Shown: in pieces, positions 50,060 through 57,258 of the stretch | How the letters are laid out: each line of letters starts with the position of its first letter | How positions within the stretch are numbered: position 1 is the stretch's first letter | Origin: Bog-473 sp963751335 | GTDB taxonomy: Bacteria > Actinomycetota > Acidimicrobiia > Acidimicrobiales > RAAP-2 | DNA: 64,000 nt | Assembly (NCBI GenBank): GCA_963751335.1 | Contig: CAVVUB010000008.1 | Coordinates: forward strand, 1,488,001 to 1,552,000 | Reading direction: 5' to 3' | Notes under the pieces: generated by a model | The model's database searches: none | Told to the model about the DNA's origin: nothing | The model's input: the letters and a program-made list of their open reading frames with translations, nothing else | Translations under genes and position numbers: made by a program

Positions 50060-51352
50060 TCAGTCCTCCTGGCCGAGACGCGTGGCGAAGCCCTTGACGC
50101 TGACGATGCCCTTCTCGTCGGTGGACGTCTGCCCCCGGGACCGGGAGACGAGCGAGGTGTCGACGTCCGCCGCCTCTTCCCGCAGCGCCGCCACGGTGCA
50201 CTTCTCGCGGGGCCGCACGCTGAAGGGGTCGAAGCTGAAGTGCTTCATGGCGTTGAGGTGCGTGATCTTGTCGATCTCGTCGTCGGGCACACCCTCGATG
50301 TACTTCATGAGCGCTTCGGGTGCCTGGGGCCAGGTCGAGTCCGAGTGCGGATAGTCGCACTCCCACGTGATGTTGTCGATGTTGAGGTACCTGCGGTTGT
50401 CGACGCCGAAGGCATCGTCGATGAAGCACGTGATGATGCGGTCCTTGAACACCTGGCTCGGCAGCTGATCACCGAAGTCCTGGCCGGTCCACTTGTGGTG
50501 GTGCTCGTAGACGTAGTCGATGCGCTCGAGGGCGTACGGGATCCACCCGATGCCGCCCTCGGAGAGGGCGAAGTGCAGATCCTGGTACTTGCGCAAGATG
50601 GGCGACCAGATCAGGTCGGCCGCCGCCTGCACCATGTTGATGGGCTGCAAGCTGATCATCACGTCGATCGGCGCCTCGATGGAGGTCATGAGGATCGACG
50701 AAGAAGAGCCGAGGTGCATGCAGACGACCGTGCCCTCGTCCGAGCAGGCAGCCCAGAAGGGGTCCCAGTGGTCGCTGTGCAGCGAGGGCCAGCCCAGCTT
50801 CTCGGGGTTCTCGGAGAAGGTGACGGCGTGGCAGCCCTTCTGGGCCACCCGGTGCACCTCAGCCGCCGCGAGCTCGGGGTCCCAGATGGCGGGGATCGAC
50901 AGGGGGATGAAGCGGCCGGGCTCGGCGCCGCACCACTTGTCGATGTGCCAGTCGTTGTAGGCCCGCACCATGGCCAAGGCCTCGTCCTTGTCCTCGCGGC
51001 GGGCGAAGAGCTGGCCGCAGAATTGGGGGAACGACGGGAAGCACATGGAACCGAGCACGCCGTTCACCGACATGTCCCGCACCCGTTCGTGGACGTCGTA
51101 ACACCCCACGCGCATGTCGTCGAGCGACATCGGCTCGATGCCGTACTCCTCGGGAGGACGGCCCACGACCGCATTGAGGCCCACGTTGGGAATCTCGTTG
51201 CCGTCGTAGTACCAGTAGTCGGTCCCGTCGGGTCGCCGGATCAGCTGTGGTGCCTTGTCCTGGTACTTCGCCGGCAACAGCCCGTCGAACATGCCCCTGG
51301 GTTCAATGACGTGGTCGTCCACGCTGATCAGGATCAGGTCTTCCGTGCGCAT
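50060..51352 (-). CDS. Amidohydrolase (ACMSD-like metal-dependent TIM barrel)
   Basis: 430 aa. N-terminal ISVDDHVIEPRGMFDGLLP gives a DxH-type metal site, VCMHLGSSSS contains a core His, and WECDYPHSDSTWPQAPEAL the late Asp/His motif. These are amidohydrolase-2 (ACMSD) features, for hydrolysis or decarboxylation; relatives are frequent in actinobacterial steroid and aromatic clusters. ATG 51352 with GGGGAGGA upstream; in-frame ATG 51427 would cross operator F. First gene of the run continuing with the crotonase. Confidence 0.83.
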   Translation of the reverse strand: MRTEDLILISVDDHVIEPRGMFDGLLPAKYQDKAPQLIRRPDGTDYWYYDGNEIPNVGLNAVVGRPPEEYGIEPMSLDDMRVGCYDVHERVRDMSVNGVLGSMCFPSFPQFCGQLFARREDKDEALAMVRAYNDWHIDKWCGAEPGRFIPLSIPAIWDPELAAAEVHRVAQKGCHAVTFSENPEKLGWPSLHSDHWDPFWAACSDEGTVVCMHLGSSSSILMTSIEAPIDVMISLQPINMVQAAADLIWSPILRKYQDLHFALSEGGIGWIPYALERIDYVYEHHHKWTGQDFGDQLPSQVFKDRIITCFIDDAFGVDNRRYLNIDNITWECDYPHSDSTWPQAPEALMKYIEGVPDDEIDKITHLNAMKHFSFDPFSVRPREKCTVAALREEAADVDTSLVSRSRGQTSTDEKGIVSVKGFATRLGQED

Positions 51353-51389
51353 CCGCGGTCCTCCCCGTGTGCCCTTCGAGCCGCCAATC

Positions 51390-51407
51390 CCTGACAGCCG
51401 TGTCACA
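51390..51407 (-). promoter_or_regulatory. Palindromic operator, site F
   Basis: Minus strand TGTGACACGGCTGTCAGG: the TGAC-N6-GTCA core with one changed outer arm, the same TGTGAC variant as site G. It lies 38 bp upstream of the amidohydrolase ATG, close to a TAAGGT -10-like element. Confidence 0.5.
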
Positions 51408-51483
51408 TACCTTATGCGTCCTCCCAAGCGTCGTGCGACGTGGCGGAAATCCCTCGACCAGCTGCTCTCGCTTCAACCTTCGG

Positions 51484-52161
51484 TCACGCTCCGGCGACCT
51501 GCAGTTCGGGTTCACGGGCGGCCGAGGGGACGGCCGCGGCCCCCGGTGCGCACAGGCCCCGGCGCGGGCTGATGATGTCGTCGATGATCCCGTAGTCCCG
51601 GGCCTCGGCGGCCGTCATGTAGTTGTCCCGGTCGATGTCGATGGCCACCTGCTCGACCGGTCGGCCGCTGTGGAAGGCGATGATCTCCGCCATCCGCTTG
51701 GTCAGCGAAAGCACCTCGCGCAGCTGGATCTCCATGTCCGAGGGTGCCCCGCGGGTGCCGGCCGAGCCCTGGTGGATCATGATGCGGGCGTTGGGCAGGG
51801 AGAAGCGCTTCCCCGCGGCACCGCCCGAGAGGATCATGGCCGCCGCGGACATGCCCATGCCCACGCAGATGGTCGACACGTCGGGTTCCACGTGCTGCAT
51901 GACGTCGTAGATGGCCATGCCGGCATAGGCCACTCCGCCCGGCGAGTTGATGTAGAGGTAGATGTCACGCTCGGAGTTCTGGGCCTCGAGGAAGAGCATC
52001 TGGGAGATGATCAGGTTGGCGACCTGGTCGTCGACCTCCTGACCGAGGAACACGATGCGCTCCCGCAGGAGCTGGCTGTAGATGTCGAAGGCCCGGTCGC
52101 CCCGGTTGCCCTCCTCGATCACGGTCGGAACGAGTACGTGTCGCGGTGTCGACGTGGTCAC
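51484..52161 (-). CDS. clpP: ATP-dependent Clp protease proteolytic subunit ClpP
   Basis: 225 aa from GTG 52161. Catalytic Ser in VGMGMSAAAMIL, His in ARIMIHQGS and Asp in DIDRDNYMTAAEA: a complete triad. N-terminal STPRHVLVPTVIEEGNRGDRAFDIY is standard for ClpP. It forms the barrel chamber that degrades proteins fed by a Clp ATPase. GTG 52161 has GAGGAGGAG at 7 nt; ATG 52200 is a possible earlier start. Divergent from the XRE/ClpP-like pair. The surrounding position is not the usual tig-clpP-clpX order, so this may be an extra ClpP. Confidence 0.9.
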   Translation of the reverse strand: MTTSTPRHVLVPTVIEEGNRGDRAFDIYSQLLRERIVFLGQEVDDQVANLIISQMLFLEAQNSERDIYLYINSPGGVAYAGMAIYDVMQHVEPDVSTICVGMGMSAAAMILSGGAAGKRFSLPNARIMIHQGSAGTRGAPSDMEIQLREVLSLTKRMAEIIAFHSGRPVEQVAIDIDRDNYMTAAEARDYGIIDDIISPRRGLCAPGAAAVPSAAREPELQVAGA

Positions 52162-52221
52162 GGTCGGCTCCTCCTCTTGGGTCCAGCTCGGCTCCTGCAT
52201 TCCAGGTCCTCGCCATGTTAT

Positions 52222-52233
52222 ATCGAATATGAG
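52222..52233 (+). repeat. 12-bp direct repeat ATCGAATATGAG, copy 1
   Basis: In the clpP-xre intergenic region, within the imperfect palindrome TTATATCGAATATGAGATAA (52218-52237), which ends in a GATAAT -10-like box 8 nt before the xre GTG. An identical copy is at 52490-52501. Confidence 0.7.
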
Positions 52234-52246
52234 ATAATGGTACCTC

Positions 52247-52504
52247 GTGAGCGAGCGACGGCACCCGACCGTGTTCCCGGGCTTCAAGGAGATGGCCGAA
52301 CGCCGGCGATCCGTTTCGGGGCAGCTGACCTCGATGCGCCGTGAGCTCGGGCTTTCCCAGGCCGAGGTGGCAGCCCGCATGGGCACGTCCCAGTCGGCGG
52401 TGGCCCGCTTCGAGTCGGGCGACCTCGACGTGCGGCTCTCGACGGTGGAGCGCTACAGCACGGCACTGGGGGCGCGGTTGGAATGGAGGATCGAATATGA
52501 GTGA
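52247..52504 (+). CDS. XRE/HigA-like helix-turn-helix protein
   Basis: 85 aa. HTH: LTSMRRELGLSQAEVAARMG then TSQSAVARFESGDLDVRLST (about residues 27-66) and the closing YSTALGARLEWRIEY, the pattern of HigA-type antitoxins and small XRE repressors. GTG 52247, probably leaderless. It overlaps the next gene by 8 bp. No toxin-like gene is adjacent; its partner is a ClpP-fold protein. Likely binds the palindrome at 52218-52237 and controls itself and perhaps the divergent clpP. Confidence 0.8.
   Translation: MSERRHPTVFPGFKEMAERRRSVSGQLTSMRRELGLSQAEVAARMGTSQSAVARFESGDLDVRLSTVERYSTALGARLEWRIEYE
52490..52501 (+). repeat. 12-bp direct repeat ATCGAATATGAG, copy 2
   Basis: Identical to 52222-52233; here it contains the ATG (52497) of the ClpP-like gene. 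Confidence 0.7.
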
Positions 52505-53138
52505 CGACTGGCCGTTGCTGACACCGCCGCCGGGCGGTCGTGACCCGCTGTCGGACCTGCTGGCCGAGCGGCTCCGGGCCCAGCGCGTCGTGCTCCTGCA
52601 CGGCCCGCTCGAGGACCTGACCGTCGCCCGGGTTTCGGCCGAGCTCATGACGCTCGACGCCGAGGGGGACGATCCGGTCACGCTGCGGGTCGACTGCGGG
52701 GACGCCGAACTGGCTCCCGCGCTCACCCTCATGGACGTCGTCGAGCTGATGGGCGTGCCCGTGCGGGCGCTCTGCCTCGGGCAGGTGGGCGCGGGTGCCG
52801 TGGGGGTGGTGGCGGTGTGTGCGGCCCGGGCCGCAATGCCGAGCACCCGCTTCGTCCTGCGCGAACCGTCGGCCGCCCAGGCCACGATGCACGTACGCAA
52901 CGTCGCCCAGTGGGCCGAGCTCAGGGCCGGAGAGCGGGCGCGCTTCTGTGATCGGGTGGCGGCGGCCGCCAAGCGACAGGCCGAACAGGTGCGCCAGGAC
53001 CTCGAGCGCGGCCTCTTCCTCAGCGCAGCCGAGGCGGCGGAGTACGGGCTCATCGACGAGGTGTGCCGCCCGGATGCGGCCATACACCCGTTGCCCGGTT
53101 CGGGGCCGCCACCGATGGGGTTCCGTCCCGTGCGCTGA
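52497..53138 (+). CDS. ClpP-fold pseudoprotease (ClpR-like)
   Basis: 213 aa aligning with ClpP along its length, but all three catalytic positions are changed. The Ser strand reads CLGQVGAGAVGVVAV (Ala/Gly for Ser), the His strand RFVLREPSA (Arg for His), and the Asp segment DLERGLFLSAAEAAEYGLID (Gly for Asp). The fold-specific AAEAAEYGLIDEV end is retained. It could join the ClpP encoded divergently in a mixed ring, as inactive ClpR subunits do in cyanobacteria and plastids. ATG 52497 overlaps xre. No membrane segment. Confidence 0.78.
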   Translation: MSDDWPLLTPPPGGRDPLSDLLAERLRAQRVVLLHGPLEDLTVARVSAELMTLDAEGDDPVTLRVDCGDAELAPALTLMDVVELMGVPVRALCLGQVGAGAVGVVAVCAARAAMPSTRFVLREPSAAQATMHVRNVAQWAELRAGERARFCDRVAAAAKRQAEQVRQDLERGLFLSAAEAAEYGLIDEVCRPDAAIHPLPGSGPPPMGFRPVR

Positions 53139-53166
53139 TCTCGCGGCACGCCGTCCAGGCCCTGCG

Positions 53167-53172
53167 TACGAT
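53167..53172 (+). promoter_or_regulatory. -10 box of a leaderless promoter
   Basis: TACGAT, 6 nt before the CMD-family ATG (53179). Confidence 0.5.
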
Positions 53173-53178
53173 TCCGTC

Positions 53179-53766
53179 ATGGCCGCGACCGCCCCCACGC
53201 CCCGCATCGAGCCGCTGCCCCGCCAGGCATGGGACGACGTCCTGACCCGGGTGCTCGAGGGTTCCCCGGGCGGAACCGACGAGCCCATGCACATCTTCAC
53301 CACCCTGGCTCGGGCACCGGGGGAGCTGTTCCGGCGCTGGCTCGGATTCGGGGGGGCCCTGTTGGGTGGGACCCTGCCTCCTCGCCTGCGCGAGCTGGTC
53401 GTCTTGCGCACGGCCTACCGCTTCGACGGGCGCTACGAGTGGGCCCAGCACATCTTGCTGGCCGAGCGGGCCGGCGTGTCGCGCCAGGAGGTCACCGCAC
53501 TGGGCGGTGATCTCGGTACGGCGGACTGGTCGCCATTCGAGCGGGCCGCTCTCGACGCGGTGGACGAGACGGCGGACGAGGGGGCGGTCTCGGACGCCAC
53601 CTGGTCGGTCCTGGGCGCCAGCCTGAGCGAGGGTGAGCTCATCGAACTGCTGATGCTCATCGCCCACTACCTGATGCTGACGACGGTGTTGCGTTCGTTG
53701 CGGGTGCCGCTCGAGCCGCGGGCCGAGACGGTTGCCTCGTCCGTGCCGGCCGGTCCGGGCGCCTGA
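53179..53766 (+). CDS. Carboxymuconolactone decarboxylase-family protein
   Basis: 195 aa, all-helical AhpD/CMD fold: LPPRLRELVVLRTAYRFDGRYEWAQHILLAERAGV (about residues 70-104). The CxxC of AhpD-type peroxidases is missing (YEWAQH), so peroxidase activity is unlikely; a decarboxylase/lactonase-like or binding role is open. Cytoplasmic. ATG 53179, leaderless. The SDR follows after 11 bp. Confidence 0.82.
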   Translation: MAATAPTPRIEPLPRQAWDDVLTRVLEGSPGGTDEPMHIFTTLARAPGELFRRWLGFGGALLGGTLPPRLRELVVLRTAYRFDGRYEWAQHILLAERAGVSRQEVTALGGDLGTADWSPFERAALDAVDETADEGAVSDATWSVLGASLSEGELIELLMLIAHYLMLTTVLRSLRVPLEPRAETVASSVPAGPGA

Positions 53767-53777
53767 GGGGCCGCGAG

Positions 53778-54545
53778 ATGGCACGTCTCCTCCAGGGTCG
53801 CTGCATCACCGTGGTCGGCGCCGGGACACAGGCGTCGCGCGACCTGGACGCGCCGCCGGGCAACGGCCACGCCATCGCGGTGCGAGCCGCCCGCGAGGGC
53901 GCCTCGGTCGTCTGCGTGGACAAGGACGAGGCGGCCGTCGAGGAGACCTGGCGCCTCATCACCGCGGAAGGGGGGAAGGCGGCCATCGTGGTGGCCGACG
54001 TCACGACGGAGGAGGGTTGCCGGCTGGCCGTCTCCGATGAGTCCACCCCGACTCCGGACGGGCTGGTGCTCAACGTCGGCACCGGCTTCGGCATGGGTGT
54101 GGCCGGCACCTCGGTCGACGATTGGGACCGCACCTTCGCCCTCAACTTGCGCGCCCAGTTCGTCCTGGTACGCCGGGCGCTGGTCACGCTGTCCGACGAT
54201 GCGTCGATCGTCTTCATCGGCTCGGTGGCCGGACTCCGGCCAGGGAGCCGGATCCCCGCCTACGACGCGTCCAAGGCGGGTCTCATCGGGCTCAGCCGAC
54301 ACGTGGCCGTCGAGGGGGCGCGCCGCGGCATCCGGGCCAACGTCCTGGCCCCGGGGCTCATCGACACGCCGTTGGGCCGGGCTGCCTCCGCCGGGCGCCC
54401 GTCGCGGACGCGCACGCCGGTGCCGCTCGGCCGTCAGGGAACGGCGTGGGAGGTGGCCGCCGCGGCCGTCTTCCTGCTCTCGGACGAGGCCAGCTACATC
54501 ACAGGCCAGGTCCTCGCCGTCGACGGGGGACTCACCCTGGTATGA
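53778..54545 (+). CDS. Short-chain dehydrogenase/reductase with altered motifs
   Basis: 255 aa. Nucleotide loop ITVVGAGTQASRDLDAPPGNGHAIA is stretched compared with TGxxxGIG, NNAG is NVGT, while Ser in FIGSVAG and Tyr/Lys in YDASKAGLIGL are present, as is GQVLAVDGG. It should bind NAD(P) and act on a hydroxy/keto group, but the odd N-terminal loop makes the cofactor uncertain. ATG 53778 with a weak ribosome-binding site. Its stop overlaps the Ddn-like gene (ATGA). Confidence 0.82.
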   Translation: MARLLQGRCITVVGAGTQASRDLDAPPGNGHAIAVRAAREGASVVCVDKDEAAVEETWRLITAEGGKAAIVVADVTTEEGCRLAVSDESTPTPDGLVLNVGTGFGMGVAGTSVDDWDRTFALNLRAQFVLVRRALVTLSDDASIVFIGSVAGLRPGSRIPAYDASKAGLIGLSRHVAVEGARRGIRANVLAPGLIDTPLGRAASAGRPSRTRTPVPLGRQGTAWEVAAAAVFLLSDEASYITGQVLAVDGGLTLV

Positions 54546-54973
54546 GCGCGCATTCGGCCGAGCCGCGCTCAGGGTCACCTCCAGCGCCACCGCCCCGCCT
54601 GGGCCGGCGCATGGCCCGCTTCAACCGGGCGGTCACGAACAAGGTGTCGGTTCACCTGGCCGGCGTGCTGCCCGGCTTGGGAATCGTCGTCCATGTGGGG
54701 CGCCGGACCCGCACCGTCTACCGCACGCCCGTGAACGTGCTCCGGACCAAGGACGGCTTCCGCATTCCGCTGACCTACGGTCGGGACTCTGAGTGGGTGC
54801 GCAACGCGCTGGCCCATGGTGCCGTGCGCCTGGTGACCCGCGGCCGCGAGTACGAGTTGAGCGAGCCGCGATTGGTCGTTGATCCCAACCGCCAGCACGT
54901 GCCGCGACTTCCCCGCGCCATGCTCGGGTTCATGCGCGTCTCCGAGTTCCTCGACTTGCGCCGCGCCACCTAG
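54542..54973 (+). CDS. Deazaflavin (F420)-dependent nitroreductase-family protein
   Basis: 143 aa, split-barrel fold of the Ddn family: RFNRAVTNKVSVHLAGVLPG, VHVGRRTRTVYRTPVNVLRT and IPLTYGRDSEWVRNALAHG, the last being the F420 phosphate/backbone-binding signature. It reduces quinones or unsaturated compounds with F420H2, supporting an F420-using actinobacterium. ATG 54542 overlaps the SDR stop by 4 bp. Last gene of this short operon. Confidence 0.85.
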   Translation: MSAHSAEPRSGSPPAPPPRLGRRMARFNRAVTNKVSVHLAGVLPGLGIVVHVGRRTRTVYRTPVNVLRTKDGFRIPLTYGRDSEWVRNALAHGAVRLVTRGREYELSEPRLVVDPNRQHVPRLPRAMLGFMRVSEFLDLRRAT

Positions 54974-55076
54974 ACCCGGCGCCGGGCACGCACGGCCGCC
55001 GCCGGCACCACCACGTTGCCTTCGTTCCCCCCACGTCACGTGGAGAACGAAGCCGCTCATCTGACGTGTGCCGTGA

Positions 55077-55727
55077 TCAGGCCACCACCTCCATGCGCAG
55101 GCCGCGAGCGTCGATCTCGCCGCCGAGCCGCAGGGCGCATCCGAGGGCCAGACGCCGAGCCGTCCAGGCCCCGGCGAACGCGTCCAACACGTCGTCGGCC
55201 CGGGCCCCCGGCGGGGGCCGACGCAGGTGCGCCTCGAGTTCGCCTTGGCCGAAGACCACTCCGAGCACGGCCGCCCTCTCGCTCCGTCCCGCCGCGTTGG
55301 ACTTTGGCTGCGCCATCGGTGCCCCGGCCAGGACGGCCAGGCTCCATTCGGGGAACATCTCGACGAAGCGCTCCTGAAGCGCGGGCGTCATCAGCGCGTC
55401 GACCTCGGCGATCTTCCCGAGAATGTTGAAGAGCTGGATCGAGATCGCCTTGCCGCCGGCCTGCCGCGAGCGGGCGCAGGCCTCGGCGTAGGTCGTCGCA
55501 CCGAGCACGGCCCGGGCCGGCGCCGGGAACACGGAGTTGCGGCGCGACCCGACCCGACGGCGCGCCTCGACGTCGGCGGTACGGGGTCCCGACTCGGGGA
55601 GTCCGATGGGGATGTCGATCGCCACCGCGCCGAGACGGCCGACGTCGAGGTCATCGATCAAGCCGTGAAGGTCGGCCACCGCCCGCACGTCGTATGGTCC
55701 CTCGCCCTCCCCGGGCACGGTCACCAC
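55077..55727 (-). CDS. DUF429-family protein (N-terminus unresolved)
   Basis: 216 aa from GTG 55727: AVAIDIPIGLPESGPRTADVEARRRVGSRRNSVF and AISIQLFNILGKIAEVDALM are DUF429 features, an RNase H-like fold of unknown function. The family's N-terminal strand VAGVDGCRGGWVVV is encoded just upstream (55763 to about 55722) in the same frame, but no start codon precedes it before a stop. So either a rare start (GTC 55763) or a small error has removed the start. The thiolase-like gene ends at 55768, so translational coupling is likely. Confidence 0.72.
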   Translation of the reverse strand: MVTVPGEGEGPYDVRAVADLHGLIDDLDVGRLGAVAIDIPIGLPESGPRTADVEARRRVGSRRNSVFPAPARAVLGATTYAEACARSRQAGGKAISIQLFNILGKIAEVDALMTPALQERFVEMFPEWSLAVLAGAPMAQPKSNAAGRSERAAVLGVVFGQGELEAHLRRPPPGARADDVLDAFAGAWTARRLALGCALRLGGEIDARGLRMEVVA

Positions 55728-55767
55728 GACCCAGCCGCCGCGGCAGCCGTCGACGCCGGCGACCCGC

Positions 55768-57243
55768 TCAGAGAGCGGCGTGGTTCACCGCGTCCAGCGG
55801 GGTGAGGGTCACCGGCCGGCCGACCAGTTCCTCGGCCTCGACCTCGAGAAGGGCGGGCACGCCGCCCTCGAGCAGGCCGTAGGAGCGTCCGCCCCCGGGC
55901 AGGTCGCACACGAGCACAGCGCGCTCGGCACCCCCGTCGTGGCCGTGCAACACCGAGTAGGTGGCCACCGTGGCCGCGCCCTCGGGCGAGCCGACGATGC
56001 CCAGTGGCGCGGTCGCCGCGGCGTAGGGCGGCGCCTCGACGAAAGACCCCGGCGCGGTCGACCACACGCCGTACGCGTGCTTCTGCATGTGCATCCCCAC
56101 ACCGCTGACCATGCCGTAGGAGCCGGGGTCGCGCCGCAAGGCCTCGGCCATGGCGGCCAGCGAGTGCGTCACGTAGTTGGAACCCGGGCCGCCGTGGTAG
56201 GGCAAGCCGCCGGTCTGGGTCACGCCCCGCCCGTCGTCCTCGGCCAGCCCCAACCCGTCCAGGGCGAAGCAGACGGAGCTGGCGAAGCACGAGTACAGGT
56301 CGAAGTGAGCCACGTCGTCGATGCCGACGCCGGCACCGGCCAGCGCGGACGACGAAGCGGCGGCCAGCGCGGGGGAGCGCCAGAGGTCGGGGTGCCCGGC
56401 CACGTGGACCGGGTCCTCGGCGTAGCCCCATCCCCGCAGATAGACCCGCCGCTCCTCGGGCACGCCGAGCGCGTCGGCCTTCTCCGCCGAGGCCAGCAGC
56501 AGCGCGGCCGCCATGTCGACGTCCATGATCGAGGTCATCAGCTTGGTGTAGGGGAAGGCCACCATCCGGTTGTCGGCGCTCGCGGTGGCGACTTCCTCTG
56601 CGCTGCGCTCCACCGGGAACCAGGCGTGCGGGCTGTGCGCGGCCACCTCGGTCATGCGGGCCATGACACTCCCGATGGCCGCCTGGTGCACTTCGAGCCC
56701 GCGCCCGAGGTGGGCCCGACGCGCGTTTTCGAAGAAGGCGAAGGTCAGGTAGGCCTCGAACACGGCATGGCTGACCTCGGAGGGGTCGAACTCCATGTCC
56801 ATCGGGAAGGGCCGCTTCTCGGCCGGCTTGTACGACCACTGCGGCCTCTCGCCGGCCTTCTTGAGGCGTCGCACCGTGGCCAGCGCCTCCGCCCCCGCGA
56901 TGAGGGCCAGGTCGAGATCACCGGCGGCGACGTCGCGCGCCACCTGCGTCGCCAGCACGTGGGGCACCGACCCGCCGATGCCCGAGTAGCGGCCGCGCCG
57001 CGGAGACGCCCCCAGACGTGCGGCCAGGCGGGCCACCGGGTCGTCGTACTGCCAGGACTGCGAGTAGACGACGTCAACGCTCTCGAGCTCACCGAGCGCG
57101 GCGGGCACCCCTGCGTCCTCTGCCGCGGCGCGCGCCACCTGCTCCCACATGTCGAGAGGTTCGGGGGCCAGCTCGACCTGGCCCGGGTGCCACGTGTGAC
57201 GGGCCACGCCGATGATGCAGGTACCCCGGGGGTCAGTGCGCAT
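55768..57243 (-). CDS. Thiolase-fold protein with C-terminal OB-like domain
   Basis: 491 aa, about 100 longer than a thiolase. Thiolase fold with GRYSGIGGSVPHVLATQVARD where the nucleophile Cys loop should be (no Cys), ALIAGAEAL, DLYSCFASSVCFAL, and a GGLPYHGGPGSNYV loop in place of GHPxGASG. The C-terminal about 110 residues (from APGSFVEAP) form a beta-rich domain common to this acetyl-CoA acetyltransferase-like subfamily. Catalysis differs from true thiolases and is unassigned. ATG 57243, 15 bp after the acyl-CoA dehydrogenase stop: same operon. Confidence 0.75.
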   Translation of the reverse strand: MRTDPRGTCIIGVARHTWHPGQVELAPEPLDMWEQVARAAAEDAGVPAALGELESVDVVYSQSWQYDDPVARLAARLGASPRRGRYSGIGGSVPHVLATQVARDVAAGDLDLALIAGAEALATVRRLKKAGERPQWSYKPAEKRPFPMDMEFDPSEVSHAVFEAYLTFAFFENARRAHLGRGLEVHQAAIGSVMARMTEVAAHSPHAWFPVERSAEEVATASADNRMVAFPYTKLMTSIMDVDMAAALLLASAEKADALGVPEERRVYLRGWGYAEDPVHVAGHPDLWRSPALAAASSSALAGAGVGIDDVAHFDLYSCFASSVCFALDGLGLAEDDGRGVTQTGGLPYHGGPGSNYVTHSLAAMAEALRRDPGSYGMVSGVGMHMQKHAYGVWSTAPGSFVEAPPYAAATAPLGIVGSPEGAATVATYSVLHGHDGGAERAVLVCDLPGGGRSYGLLEGGVPALLEVEAEELVGRPVTLTPLDAVNHAAL

Positions 57244-57258
57244 CTGTTTGCGGAACCG

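Noticed and set aside
52247..52504. Classical HigBA toxin-antitoxin pair.
   Set aside because: No RelE/HigB-like toxin is adjacent; the overlapping partner is a ClpP-fold protein.
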